From: Oligoflexia bacterium
GTDB taxonomy: Bacteria; Bdellovibrionota; UBA1018
DNA: 64,000 nucleotides
Direction of reading: 5' to 3'
NCBI GenBank assembly: GCA_014378465.1
Contig: JACMNQ010000078.1
Location: 1 to 64,000, forward strand
Shown: positions 8,335-17,152 of the stretch, in pieces
How the letters are laid out: each line of letters begins with the position of its first letter
Position numbering within the stretch: the first letter of the stretch is position 1
Translations under genes and position numbers: made by a program
Notes under the pieces: generated by a model
Seen by the model: only the letters and a program-made list of their open reading frames with translations
What the model was told of the DNA's origin: nothing
The model's database searches: none

Positions 8335-9395
8335 ACTCTCTTCCTCCTTCGAATCTTTTTCTCGAAACCCTGAACAAGCGGAACAAGGGTCGGCCTCCCG
8401 TGTGGTTCATGCGCCAGGCAGGTCGTTACCATTCTCATTATCAGGAGCTCAAGAAGAAGTACTCCTTCACCGAGATCTGCAAGATTCCTGAAGTCGCGTG
8501 TGAAGCGACGATGGGTCCGATGCGCGAATTCGATTTTGATGCCGCCATTCTCTTTTCGGATCTGCTCTTCCCGCTTGAAGTGATGGGCATGGGTCTCACC
8601 TATGATCCCGGCCCGAAGCTCGACTGGCACCTGAAATCCAGGGCAGACCTCGACCGCCTCCGCGGTGGAGCGGACCTCGTGGGCGAACTGGATTACCAGG
8701 CTCAGGCCATGCGTCTGATCCGCAAGGCTCTCCCGCAGGACAAGGGACTTCTCGGCTTCGTGGGCGGCCCGCTCACTCTCTTCTGTTACGCCGTCGAAGG
8801 AAGTCATCAGGGAGATCTTTCTGAATCCCAGGCAGGACTGCTCGATGGCCGGTTCAAGGGCTTCAACGCCAAGTTGCTGGAGCTTCTTGCGCAGAACATG
8901 GCGCTGCAGGCGCGAGCCGGTGCGGACACGATCGCCGTGCTCGACACTTGCGCGGGCGAATTTTCGCCGGAGATCTATGCCGAGTACGCCATTCCGGCAA
9001 TGCGCGAGCTTTTCAGGATCTTCAAGCAGCTATGTCCGAACACGCCGATCACTTACTATTCAAAGAAAACGGGCCCTGCTCACTGGAAACACCTGGACGG
9101 ACTCCCCATCGACGCCATGGGCATTGATTGGAATCATGACATCGCTGAAGTGCTCAAGACCTGGGGATCCAGATACGCCATCCAGGGCAATGTCGATCCG
9201 GATTGGCTTTTTCTGCCCGCGGCGGAACTGGAAACTCGGCTGCGTGAAGTTTTCGGCAGAGTCAAAGCCCTGAGCCCTGAATACCGCAGGGGCTGGGTGT
9301 GTGGCCTTGGACACGGAGTTCTGCAAAAGACTCCGGAAGCCAACGTGCACCTGTTTCTGAAAATTCAAAAAGAAGTGTTTGGAGGCTCATCATGA
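8331..9395 (+). CDS. hemE: Uroporphyrinogen decarboxylase
   Basis: Removes four acetate carboxyls from uroporphyrinogen III to give coproporphyrinogen III. The N-terminal signature PVWFMRQAGRYHSHYQEL carries the substrate-binding arginines Arg28 and Arg32, and ILFSDLLFPLEVMGMGL carries catalytic Asp77. GFVGGPLTLFCY and GLGHGVLQKTPEANV are further conserved blocks. The 354 residues match the family. Start ATG overlaps the response regulator stop (4 bases) and its own stop overlaps hemN (ATGA). Confidence 0.95.
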   Translation: MNSLPPSNLFLETLNKRNKGRPPVWFMRQAGRYHSHYQELKKKYSFTEICKIPEVACEATMGPMREFDFDAAILFSDLLFPLEVMGMGLTYDPGPKLDWHLKSRADLDRLRGGADLVGELDYQAQAMRLIRKALPQDKGLLGFVGGPLTLFCYAVEGSHQGDLSESQAGLLDGRFKGFNAKLLELLAQNMALQARAGADTIAVLDTCAGEFSPEIYAEYAIPAMRELFRIFKQLCPNTPITYYSKKTGPAHWKHLDGLPIDAMGIDWNHDIAEVLKTWGSRYAIQGNVDPDWLFLPAAELETRLREVFGRVKALSPEYRRGWVCGLGHGVLQKTPEANVHLFLKIQKEVFGGSS

Positions 9396-10771
9396 CCGCC
9401 CCATTGAATCTTACCCTGCTCAGAAAGTACAATGTCCCCGGCCCTCGCTACACGAGCTACCCGACCGTGCCTTACTGGGACACGGACCCGACCGTGAAAG
9501 ACTGGATCAGGACCATTTCTGAAAGACTCGACGAGTCTGAAAAATCCGGTACGGGTGCGGCCATCTATGTTCATGTCCCCTTCTGCAAATCCCTCTGCAC
9601 TTACTGTGGTTGCAACACTCGCATCACCCGCAACTCGGGGGCCGGCACGCCCTACGTGCTGACGGTACTCAAGGAGTGGGAAACCTATCGCAAAATGCTC
9701 GGACGCGATCAACTGATCCCCATCACCGAGCTCCACCTGGGTGGCGGCACGCCGACTTTTCTTTCACCCGAGGACCTGCGCATTCTCGTCGAAGGAATTC
9801 TCAAGCACGGCCGCAAGACCGAGAACGCCGAATTTTCCGTCGAAGCTGACCCAAGGGTCACGACGAAAGAGCAGCTGGAGACTCTGACCGGCCTGGGCTT
9901 TCGAAGACTCAGTCTGGGAATCCAGGATTTTGACCCCAAAGTTCAGGACATCGTGAACCGCGTGCAGACTTTTGATGAAGTCAAACGCGTGACCGATCAG
10001 GCGAGAGCTGCCGGATTCACGAGCGTGAATTATGACCTGATCTATGGATTGCCCCTTCAGACTCTTCAGAGCGTTGAGGACACGATTGATCAGGTGATCC
10101 TCCTCAGGCCTGACCGCATCGCTTTCTACGGGTACGCTCACGTACCCTGGATCAAACCGGGCCAAAGGCGCTTCACGGAGAATGATCTCCCCGCTGGCGA
10201 CGACAAGAGGGCGCTCTATGAACTCGGACGCCAGAGACTCGAGCAAGCCGGTTATCTCGAAGTGGGCATGGACCATTTCGCGCTCTCGACCGACTCGCTC
10301 TGGAAGGCAAGCCTCGAAGGCACACTTCATCGCAACTTCATGGGCTACACGTCCCGCTACGTCGCCCCGCTCATCGGACTGGGTGTTTCATCGATCGGCG
10401 ATTCCTGGGAGATTTTCACGCAGAATGAAAAGCACCTTGAAGCTTACGTTGCCAAAGTCGAGGCAGGAGAAATCCCCTTTCTTCGCGGCCATCGACTCAA
10501 CTCGGAAGATCAGGTCATCCGGAAGCACATCCTGAATCTGATGACCCGCTTCTCGACTTCGTGGGAATCCGCTGATCTTCAGACCGACTCCATGAAACAG
10601 GTGCCTGAGAAGCTCGCGGAACTGGCCCGGGACGGGCTGGTCAAGTTGTCCACCCAGAGTTGCGAGATCACGGAACTGGGGCGTCCTTTCATTCGGAACA
10701 TCTGCATGGCCTTTGATGCTCGTCTTGCGAGAAAAGCGCCGACGACTCAGCTCTTCAGCAGGACCATCTGA
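9392..10771 (+). CDS. hemN: Oxygen-independent coproporphyrinogen III dehydrogenase
   Basis: Radical SAM enzyme that oxidatively decarboxylates coproporphyrinogen III to protoporphyrinogen IX. The cluster motif HVPFCKSLCTYCGC has the CxxxCxxCxC arrangement (Cys65, 69, 72, 74) expected of genuine HemN rather than HemW. YNVPGPRYTSYPT at the N-terminus and LHLGGGTPTFLS are typical. I chose the ATG at 9392 (459 residues) preceded by GGAGG in AGGCTCATC because it overlaps the hemE stop and gives the normal N-terminus; an in-frame start at 9299 would only add hemE-overlapping sequence. An oxygen-independent enzyme at this step suits low-oxygen growth. Confidence 0.95.
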   Translation: MTAPLNLTLLRKYNVPGPRYTSYPTVPYWDTDPTVKDWIRTISERLDESEKSGTGAAIYVHVPFCKSLCTYCGCNTRITRNSGAGTPYVLTVLKEWETYRKMLGRDQLIPITELHLGGGTPTFLSPEDLRILVEGILKHGRKTENAEFSVEADPRVTTKEQLETLTGLGFRRLSLGIQDFDPKVQDIVNRVQTFDEVKRVTDQARAAGFTSVNYDLIYGLPLQTLQSVEDTIDQVILLRPDRIAFYGYAHVPWIKPGQRRFTENDLPAGDDKRALYELGRQRLEQAGYLEVGMDHFALSTDSLWKASLEGTLHRNFMGYTSRYVAPLIGLGVSSIGDSWEIFTQNEKHLEAYVAKVEAGEIPFLRGHRLNSEDQVIRKHILNLMTRFSTSWESADLQTDSMKQVPEKLAELARDGLVKLSTQSCEITELGRPFIRNICMAFDARLARKAPTTQLFSRTI

Positions 10772-12096
10772 TGCTCGGCCGAATCGATCCCTCCCGAAAG
10801 AACGTGACGGTCGTGGGCGCCGGGATCTCCGGCCTCCTCACCGCCTACTATCTCGATGCTCGAGGCTACCAGGTCACTCTCCTGGAGAAGTCTTCAGAGG
10901 TTGGGGGCCTGATCCAAAGTCATTCACTCCCGACCGGGCTTGCAGAGTCAGCTGCACACTCGCTCCTGGCCACCCCACCCGTTCTTGAACTTTGTGAAAA
11001 GCTCGGCGTTGAACTTTTTTCTGTCCAAGAAAATTCGAAAGCTCGATTCATTTTCCGAGATGCCCGGATGCAGAAGCTGCCTCTGAAGTTTCTGGAAATT
11101 CTGGGCGCGATTCGCCGAGCGCTGTTTGCGCGCTCTACTGGCCAGGAAATCACAGTCCAGGACTGGGCTCTGAAACACCTCGGCCAGGCTCCAGCCACTT
11201 ACCTCATGACCCCCATGCTCAGAGGCATCTACGGAGCTTCTCCTGCCGAAATCAGCCTGACCGCGGCTTTCCCGAAACTCCAAATTCCGGCTGGAAAGAC
11301 TCTGCTCGGATATTTTGTGGGCAACTTCATCAAAGCGAGGATCTCGATCCTGCGCGGACGAAGTTCAAGCCGCGCTCGCCCCCGCATGATGACTCCTCGC
11401 GGAGGCATGCATGAAATCGTGGCTGCTCTTGAAACATCTCTCCAGTCGACTCTTCAGGACCGTTTCAAAAAGGGAACCGAAGTGCAGGACCTTGGAACCC
11501 TGCTGAACTCCGGGACGACCGTCATCCTCTGTACTCCTGCCCAGGTCGCCGCTCAGTTGATCATGGGATTGGACGCTGCCGGAGCGGCGCTTGCCCGGGA
11601 ACTTCGCCAAATCCCCTACTCACCCATGGTTTCCGTGACGGCTCACGTCCCTACGGCGGCATTCGCCGAAGCTCCTCACGGCGTAGGCGTGCTCATGCCG
11701 CCTTCAACGGATCGCAAGTGCCTGGGCATACTATTCAACTCCAGCTCTTTCCCACAGCGAGTCAACACTTTGGATTGGCAGTCTTTCACGCTCATGTTGG
11801 GTGGGAGTCAGGGCGAGAAGTGGCTTGCCTTCTCCGATGAGGAACTCAGCGGAGTGGTTCGGCAGGAGTTGATTGAAGTTTTGAAGATGGAGAGTCAGGC
11901 AGAAGTGAAGTTGAAGATATTCAGGTGGCCAAGAGCCATCCCTCTTTATTCTGCTGAGCTGGAAAAGAATTGGCAAAGAATCGAAGAAGGGCTTCCGAAA
12001 GGACTTGTCCTGTGCAGTAACTACACAGGACAAGTCAGCATTCGTGGAATACTGGAGAACTTACATTCTCGGCTTGAACCAGCAAGTAGGTCTTAA
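10771..12096 (+). CDS. hemY: Protoporphyrinogen oxidase, FAD-dependent (HemY/HemG type)
   Basis: Last gene of the heme operon, overlapping hemN by 1 base. It is an FAD-dependent amine-oxidase-fold enzyme: VTVVGAGISGLLTAYYLDARG (with the GxGxxG dinucleotide loop, residues about 12-32) followed by LLEKSSEVGG. YLMTPMLRGIYGASPAEIS and a C-terminal CSNYTGQVSIRGILE fit the protoporphyrinogen oxidase family, in which the final segment holds the flavin. It oxidises protoporphyrinogen IX to protoporphyrin IX using oxygen. Because HemN rather than a coproporphyrin oxidation route precedes it, the protoporphyrin-dependent branch is the more likely one, but a coproporphyrinogen oxidase role (CgoX) cannot be excluded by eye. 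441 residues. Its last 36 bases overlap the convergent protease gene. Confidence 0.88.
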   Translation: MLGRIDPSRKNVTVVGAGISGLLTAYYLDARGYQVTLLEKSSEVGGLIQSHSLPTGLAESAAHSLLATPPVLELCEKLGVELFSVQENSKARFIFRDARMQKLPLKFLEILGAIRRALFARSTGQEITVQDWALKHLGQAPATYLMTPMLRGIYGASPAEISLTAAFPKLQIPAGKTLLGYFVGNFIKARISILRGRSSSRARPRMMTPRGGMHEIVAALETSLQSTLQDRFKKGTEVQDLGTLLNSGTTVILCTPAQVAAQLIMGLDAAGAALARELRQIPYSPMVSVTAHVPTAAFAEAPHGVGVLMPPSTDRKCLGILFNSSSFPQRVNTLDWQSFTLMLGGSQGEKWLAFSDEELSGVVRQELIEVLKMESQAEVKLKIFRWPRAIPLYSAELEKNWQRIEEGLPKGLVLCSNYTGQVSIRGILENLHSRLEPASRS

Positions 12097-12978
12097 GCCC
12101 GCTTTGAAATTACCGGACTTGGTGCAGGAATAATGTGCTGAGACCTGTTCGGCTTCGAGGCTATTGTCGCCTTTTGGATTGCCTTTGCCAGGAATGACGT
12201 TTGGATCGAAATTCGCACCGCAGATTGCGCCCTGAAAGTAGGTATCCAGACGGCACTGTGCTTGTGGGTGATCCTGAAAGGTTGAGGAAACCACAGCCTT
12301 GTCAGTCTTCGTCACGTCAAGAGCCTTCGGGTCCGTTCCATTCAAAGTCGCCAGGAGCTGAGCCAACGGCAAGCCTGCGTTCGCAATCCGGTAACAGAGG
12401 TCGCGTTGACCTTTGTTGGAGTAAGCTGCGTTACAACCATTGATGACGGCTTTCGGAGCAGTTTTAGCAGCTGCTGCGTTGTTCGCCAAATCGTTGTTCC
12501 AGATGCGCTTCAGACAAACCTGAGTGGCGAAATAATCGGCTTCGCCTTCATCCGCTGCCCATGAAGTGGATCCAAAACGAACCTTCACAGGGAAACCACC
12601 GAGGTGATGCCCAAGCTCATGACACACCACAGCGGCAAAGCCGTCGTGGTTCATTTCTGGACGCCGGAACAAACCACCGTACATATGGAGCTGCCATTCG
12701 TTACCGGTCTGGGATGCCGAAGCATTCACAGTGGTATCTTTCCAAAGACGCTCAATGGTCAAAGTTGCACCATGAGCTTTAACGATCGGTTGATACTCAG
12801 CGATCACTTCATCAATCACTTGATTGAACTCTGCTTCAGTACCGTTGGCGCCGAAGAGATGATCCTGTCTGCCCAAATTATTGGGAGGCAAGGTGTTAGC
12901 CTGAGCTGCAACAGCAGCGAAGAGAACCACAGAAGAAAGCGCTAAACGCACCGCACTAAGAGACTTACTAAATGTCAT
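12061..12978 (-). CDS. Secreted zinc metallopeptidase (HExxH, M48-like)
   Basis: A 305-residue exported protein. The start at 12978 is chosen because GGGGG lies nine bases upstream and the N-terminus is a good signal peptide ending at AVAAQA (about residue 27). The zinc motif is VCHELGHHLGG (residues 119-128), followed by ADEGEADYFATQVC, whose Glu would be the third ligand and which resembles the ExxxD arrangement of M48 peptidases. Several cysteines suggest disulfides in the periplasm or outside. The second half lists DHPQAQCRLDTYFQGAICG, a conserved-looking cysteine segment. Substrate unknown. The 3-prime end overlaps hemY tail-to-tail by 36 bases. Confidence 0.82.
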   Translation of the reverse strand: MTFSKSLSAVRLALSSVVLFAAVAAQANTLPPNNLGRQDHLFGANGTEAEFNQVIDEVIAEYQPIVKAHGATLTIERLWKDTTVNASASQTGNEWQLHMYGGLFRRPEMNHDGFAAVVCHELGHHLGGFPVKVRFGSTSWAADEGEADYFATQVCLKRIWNNDLANNAAAAKTAPKAVINGCNAAYSNKGQRDLCYRIANAGLPLAQLLATLNGTDPKALDVTKTDKAVVSSTFQDHPQAQCRLDTYFQGAICGANFDPNVIPGKGNPKGDNSLEAEQVSAHYSCTKSGNFKAGLRPTCWFKPRM

Positions 12979-13086
12979 GAAAACCCCCATTTTCTGACTG
13001 ATGTTCGCAAATCGCGTCAGCCATACGGGCCTGATGCAAAAAGTGAACATCTATATTAAGAGCGCACTAAGTTCAGTAGTTAAACC

Positions 13087-13105
13087 CTGTTTCTTTCGGA
13101 AACAG
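13087..13105 (-). terminator. Stem-loop after the threonine aldolase gene
   Basis: A perfect seven-base-pair stem CTGTTTC / GAAACAG with a five-base loop lies 16 bases beyond the aldolase stop. On the minus strand it is not followed by a T-tract, so it is at best a weak terminator or message-end stabiliser between this gene and the metallopeptidase. Confidence 0.35.
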
Positions 13106-13120
13106 AAGTAATTTTTCAAG

Positions 13121-14188
13121 TCATTTCACTTTTGTGAGGAGCGTTTTCAGTGCCTCAACAAAAGCTTCAACATCTTCGGCAGTTGTATTGAATGACGCCA
13201 TCCACCGCACTTCCGCTCTGGTGGCCTCTTGCGCCGAACCCCAGATGTAGAATGAAAAAATTTTCTGCAGCTCACTGATGACGTTTCGCGGAAGAGTCGC
13301 AAACACTGCATTGGCTTGCGCAGGTCGTGAAATTTTCACTTCTGCAAGGCCGGCCAACGCACTTTCCAATTTTTTAGCCATGGCGTTTGCGTGGCGAGCA
13401 TTGATTCGCCACAATTCCTGCCCGGGCATGCCTGACAAAAGCACTTCGAACTGAGCCGAAATGAAGCGCATTTTGGACGCGAGCTGCATCCCCTGCTTTC
13501 GAATGTATTGAAAGTCCCGGGCAAGATTTTTTTTGAGGAAAACCACGGCTTCTCCGTAGAGGAGTCCGTTCTTGGTTCCCCCGAAAGAAAGCACGTCGAC
13601 ACCCAGGTCCGCGGTGAGTTCCTTGAACGTGCAATCGAGACTCGCTGCCGCGTTCGAAATCCGCGAGCCGACCATGTGCAGGTACAACGAGTGCGCTTTC
13701 GCGAACTCGGAAATCCGGGCGATCTCCTCACGCGAGTAAACCGTCCCGAATTCAGTCGACTGCGTGATCGTAATCACGCGGGCCTGTGAATGGTGCTGCT
13801 CTCCCGATTGAGCAAGGCCCGTTTCCCAGAACTTTTTGAGAGTTTCGATTGTCAGCTTGCCGTCGCTGGAAGGCAGCGCGATGAGTTTGCAGCCGAGAAA
13901 TTTTTCGGGGGCACCGCATTCATCCGATTGAACGTGAGCCACGTCGGTGCAGATGATCGAGTGGTAGGACTCACTCAACGCTTTGAGGCTCAGGACGTTG
14001 GCCGCGGTTCCGTTGAAGACGAAGAAGGTTTCCGAATCTTCGCCAAAGGTCTCCTTGAATTTTCTGAGCGCGTCTGCGGTGTGTTCGTCGCTCCCATATG
14101 CTGAGGCATGACCCTGATTGGCTTTCGCAAGCGCCTCAAAGATTTCGGGATGAACTTCAGCGTAGTTATCACTGGCAAAGTGGTGCAT
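13121..14188 (-). CDS. ltaE: Low-specificity threonine aldolase family protein with altered PLP site
   Basis: PLP-dependent fold-type I enzyme that splits L-threonine (or allo-threonine) to glycine and acetaldehyde. FASDNYAEVHPEIFEAL, YGSDEHTADALRKF, FVFNGTAANVLSLKAL and the Schiff-base Lys206 in SFGGTKNGLLYG identify the family; 355 residues is normal. The cofactor motif that reads H-x-D-G-A-R in known members reads HMVGSR here (Val173). The codon is GTC where the expected Asp would be GAC, a one-base difference. That aspartate normally pairs with the pyridine nitrogen of PLP, so activity is doubtful unless this is a sequence error. No clear ribosome binding site. Confidence 0.88.
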   Translation of the reverse strand: MHHFASDNYAEVHPEIFEALAKANQGHASAYGSDEHTADALRKFKETFGEDSETFFVFNGTAANVLSLKALSESYHSIICTDVAHVQSDECGAPEKFLGCKLIALPSSDGKLTIETLKKFWETGLAQSGEQHHSQARVITITQSTEFGTVYSREEIARISEFAKAHSLYLHMVGSRISNAAASLDCTFKELTADLGVDVLSFGGTKNGLLYGEAVVFLKKNLARDFQYIRKQGMQLASKMRFISAQFEVLLSGMPGQELWRINARHANAMAKKLESALAGLAEVKISRPAQANAVFATLPRNVISELQKIFSFYIWGSAQEATRAEVRWMASFNTTAEDVEAFVEALKTLLTKVK

Positions 14189-14231
14189 GGGCGCACTTTA
14201 CTCAGGAGTCGTCCGAAATAAAAACAAATCT

Positions 14232-14441
14232 TCAGCTCGTTGACCGGTACTTCGGGGAAAGCAGCGCAGTCTCCGACTTGCAGAAAGGTGAAAGTTCACT
14301 CTCATGTCGTTTGAGGCATTCGAGGAATTTTCTGGCCTGCGCGACCTCCCTGGGTCCCGTGATCAGCTGAGTGCGGCAGGCTGGCGAGATCAGGGCAGCG
14401 GCCCACGTGAAGTTCTGAATGAAGTGCATCATGAACCTCAT
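14232..14441 (-). CDS. Small secreted cysteine-containing protein (possible GLG1-type Cys motif)
   Basis: A 69-residue frame. From the internal ATG at 14429 (GAGG six bases upstream) the N-terminus MHFIQNFTWAAALISPA is a plausible short signal sequence. The mature part contains FLECLKRHESELSPFC, which resembles the cysteine-rich GLG1-type motif (CLxxxxxxLSxxC) found in short exported proteobacterial proteins. Codon third positions are GC-rich like neighbouring genes. It lies in the otherwise gene-free stretch 14189-14539. Weak call: no operon partner and no confirmed homologue. Confidence 0.4.
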   Translation of the reverse strand: MRFMMHFIQNFTWAAALISPACRTQLITGPREVAQARKFLECLKRHESELSPFCKSETALLSPKYRSTS

Positions 14442-14539
14442 GACTACAACTGACGTACCCGATCCATTGGAGATCCAGGGAAGTCACTCCTGTTCGGCAT
14501 TGCCGGCCGCCTCGCACATCTTTTGCAAATCTGGGGGTC

Positions 14540-14737
14540 ATGACCGAATCCACTGACACCAAAAAATTTCATCCAAGCCCTGCAAAGAATGAAAAGCAGT
14601 CGACTGCGACATCTCAGACTGACGGAAGCAATCGCCACCTGGCCGAAACGGCTGGAAGCGAACCTGACATGAATGTCATCGAGGAGCAAAAAAAGACTGA
14701 GCGGGGTTACGAGGATCTGAAGAAGAAGATCCAATGA
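14540..14737 (+). CDS. Small hydrophilic hypothetical protein
   Basis: 65 residues, very polar (rich in K, E, S, T) and without membrane segments, probably disordered with a C-terminal charged helix (EEQKKTERGYEDLKKKI). A GGGGG tract ends four bases before the ATG, and a strong hairpin follows the stop immediately, which together support a real single-gene unit. Not recognised as a known family. Confidence 0.5.
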   Translation: MTESTDTKKFHPSPAKNEKQSTATSQTDGSNRHLAETAGSEPDMNVIEEQKKTERGYEDLKKKIQ

Positions 14738-14738
14738 A

Positions 14739-14775
14739 ACGGGCGACCCGGGCATTCTTGCCTGGCGTCGCCCGT
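14739..14775 (+). terminator. GC-rich hairpin directly after the 65-residue ORF
   Basis: ACGGGCGAC (14739-14747) pairs perfectly with GTCGCCCGT (14767-14775), and the interior CCGGGCA / TGCCTGG can extend the stem with one bulge, leaving a four-base loop. It begins two bases after the stop codon. There is no run of T on either side, so Rho-independent release is uncertain, but a very stable message end is expected. Confidence 0.5.
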
Positions 14776-14887
14776 GGTCTTGGTCAGAATCCGGGGGAGG
14801 ATTGACCTGACTCTACGTCGTCCCACCTGAGGGCAAGATGAATTTGAGATGAAAGTTTCTTAATCTGAGCGGTGATCCGGTGATGGA

Positions 14888-16369
14888 CTACGCTTTCATC
14901 CGGCGGCGAAACTCCACCTTGAAACATGAGCCCGGGACGCCTGTCTCGGGCCGGCTTTCAACACGGATCTTTCCGCCGTGAACCTCGACGATGCGCTTTG
15001 CGATCGCAAGTCCGAGGCCGGAACCCGAAATCTTGTCTCGGCTGTTCTCCGAGCGGTAAAAGCGGTCAAAGATCTTGTCTCGCGAAGATTCCGGAATCCC
15101 CCTGCCCTGATCTTCGACCGCCAGAAGTATCCGCTCCTCAGGCATTTCACTCAAAGTCACGCTCACCTTGCCCTGCTCAGGTGAGTATTTCACGGCGTTC
15201 TCAATGAGGTTCTCGACCAGGCTGCGAATCAGATCCCCGTCCCCTTCCGTTTCCATCGGGCTTTGAGTTTCCGAAAAGTGCACGGAGAGTTTCACGGCTT
15301 TCTGCGTGGCGATGCGGTCCAGGCGCGCAATCACTTCGAGCACGGTCTCATCGAGTCTCACACTCTGAATGGAAAGCGAACTGGCACCCGCGTCCACCCG
15401 AGCGAGGATCAGCAGATCCTCCACCATCCTGGACAGGTAATTGACTTCCTGTGAAGCGCTGTGCAGAAACTCGGCCATTTCCTGGGCGCTTCGTTCCTTG
15501 GACCTCATGAGGTCAATCTCCCCTCGCAGAATCGAAAGCGGAGTCTTGAGCTGGTGAGAAGCGTCAGCGATGAACGTTTCCTGACTGTAGAAGGCCTGCT
15601 CGAGCCGGTCCAGCAGCGCATTGAGCGTGAGTGCGAGTTCCCGGATCTCATCTTTCGCGGCTGGCACGGGCACGCGCTGAGAGAGCTGGGTCGCGGTGAT
15701 CTTCTTGCTCTTCTCAATGATGGCATTGACCGGGGCGAGCGCTTTTCTGGAAACGTACAGACCTCCACAGGCCGCGATCAGAAGAACGATCGGAATTGAA
15801 AAGCTGAAAAAAGTGATCAGATTGCTCTTCTCGTGTTCAAGCAGGACCATGGGGACGGCGACCTGAACCACGTAATCGAACGGCCCTGATCGGTTGATGA
15901 GGTAAGTGAGGAGGCGGTAGTTCTTTGAAAAGATCCGACTGCGGGCAAGCTCTTTCGCCGGGATGGTCTTGAAGTTCGAGCCCTGAGCGAGCACTGCAGT
16001 CCGGTCCTCGTCCGTCAGCTTGAGGACGTTGTTCGAGAGATTTCTGGAACGCGCCAGCGGTTTGCCCTGCACACTGTAGATCTGGAGAAACGCTTCACCC
16101 AGTGCGAAAGGAAAAACTTTTTCACTTTCGGTCAGGGCGTTCGGAGTCAGCGTGAGTTCACCGAAGAAACTGACATCGACTGCGCTCGCCACATCCACCG
16201 TGTAATTATAGAGCGCGGCGTCGAACTCCTTCTGATGATTGCTGACGAAAACTTCATAGAGAAAGAAGCTGAAGAGGATCAGAGTCACGCCGAAAATGCC
16301 GACGAAGAGAAAAACGAGACGGGTCCTGAGACTCGTGAGGGGCGCGCTCTCAGCCTTGCTTGAGAACAT
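14888..16369 (-). CDS. Sensor histidine kinase, two-transmembrane with HAMP
   Basis: 493 residues. A first membrane helix (about 18-40), a ~140-residue periplasmic region, a second helix (about 185-205), then a HAMP-like linker (LAPVNAIIEKSKKITATQLSQRVP), the phosphoacceptor motif FIADASHQLKTPLSIL with His272, and an ATPase domain with NLIENAVKYS (N-box), DQGRGIP (D-box) and GSGLGLAIAKRIVEVHGG (G-box). The layout is like CusS/PhoR-type kinases. It is translated right after the regulator gene, overlapping it by 20 bases. The signal is not evident from sequence; metal or envelope stress is possible by analogy only. Confidence 0.93.
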   Translation of the reverse strand: MFSSKAESAPLTSLRTRLVFLFVGIFGVTLILFSFFLYEVFVSNHQKEFDAALYNYTVDVASAVDVSFFGELTLTPNALTESEKVFPFALGEAFLQIYSVQGKPLARSRNLSNNVLKLTDEDRTAVLAQGSNFKTIPAKELARSRIFSKNYRLLTYLINRSGPFDYVVQVAVPMVLLEHEKSNLITFFSFSIPIVLLIAACGGLYVSRKALAPVNAIIEKSKKITATQLSQRVPVPAAKDEIRELALTLNALLDRLEQAFYSQETFIADASHQLKTPLSILRGEIDLMRSKERSAQEMAEFLHSASQEVNYLSRMVEDLLILARVDAGASSLSIQSVRLDETVLEVIARLDRIATQKAVKLSVHFSETQSPMETEGDGDLIRSLVENLIENAVKYSPEQGKVSVTLSEMPEERILLAVEDQGRGIPESSRDKIFDRFYRSENSRDKISGSGLGLAIAKRIVEVHGGKIRVESRPETGVPGSCFKVEFRRRMKA

Positions 16370-17021
16370 AACCCACGCCCACGACCGTATGGATCAGTTT
16401 CGAAGGGAAGGTCTGATCCACCTTTTTACGCAGCATGTTGATGTAGACGTCAATGACGTTGCTGTCACTGTCGAAGTGCACGTCCCAGACATGCTCGCTG
16501 ATGGAAGTCCTTGAAATCGGCCGATTGGGATTTCTGAGAAAATACTCGAGCAGCGAAAATTCCTTCGGAGTGAGCACGATCTCGGTCCCTGCCCGATTCA
16601 CTTTTCGTGAGACCAGATCCATTTCAAGATCGGCGAACTTGAGCACGGAAGTCGAACCACTGGAGTGGCGGCGCAAAAGGGCCCTGATTCGCGCGAGCAG
16701 CTCATCAAACTCGAACGGTTTGGTGAGGTAGTCGTCAGCGCCGGCGTCCAGACCATGAACCTTGTCCCGCGTGCCTGAAAGAGCCGTGAGCATGAGGATG
16801 GGACCGGAATAACCTTCCTGGCGCAGGTGACGGGCGGTATCGAGTCCATTCTGATCGGGCAACATCACATCAAGGACGATGAGGTCGTAAGGATTCTCCG
16901 AAGCGAGGCTTTCGGCCGCGCTTCCGGTTTCCGCAAGGTCCACGGAATAACCGGCCTCAGCAAGGCCTTTTTTGATGAAGCTGGCCATTTTGCGCTGATC
17001 TTCGACGACTAGAATTCTCAT
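16350..17021 (-). CDS. OmpR-family response regulator
   Basis: 223 residues, standard size. The receiver domain begins MRILVVEDQRKMASFIKKGL, with phospho-acceptor Asp51 in IVLDVMLPDQNGLD and the conserved Lys in DDYLTKPFEFDELLARI. The winged-helix output domain includes LTPKEFSLLEYFLRNPNRPISR and ends DVYINMLRKKVD plus a GVGYVLK wing. This pattern is typical of CusR/CopR-like regulators paired with the HAMP kinase encoded downstream in the same direction. Upstream is a 130-base non-coding stretch likely to hold the promoter. Confidence 0.95.
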   Translation of the reverse strand: MRILVVEDQRKMASFIKKGLAEAGYSVDLAETGSAAESLASENPYDLIVLDVMLPDQNGLDTARHLRQEGYSGPILMLTALSGTRDKVHGLDAGADDYLTKPFEFDELLARIRALLRRHSSGSTSVLKFADLEMDLVSRKVNRAGTEIVLTPKEFSLLEYFLRNPNRPISRTSISEHVWDVHFDSDSNVIDVYINMLRKKVDQTFPSKLIHTVVGVGYVLKQG

Positions 17022-17152
17022 TTCAAACGCCCCATGATTGCGGTTCCCATCGGTCTGCAGTGTAGCGCGTGATGAGCGGAGGTCAATGCTCTCGTCATTA
17101 ACCTTTTTTAATCAATTTCGGGGCAGGAACCCCCTCCGACGCGAGGGCCGGG

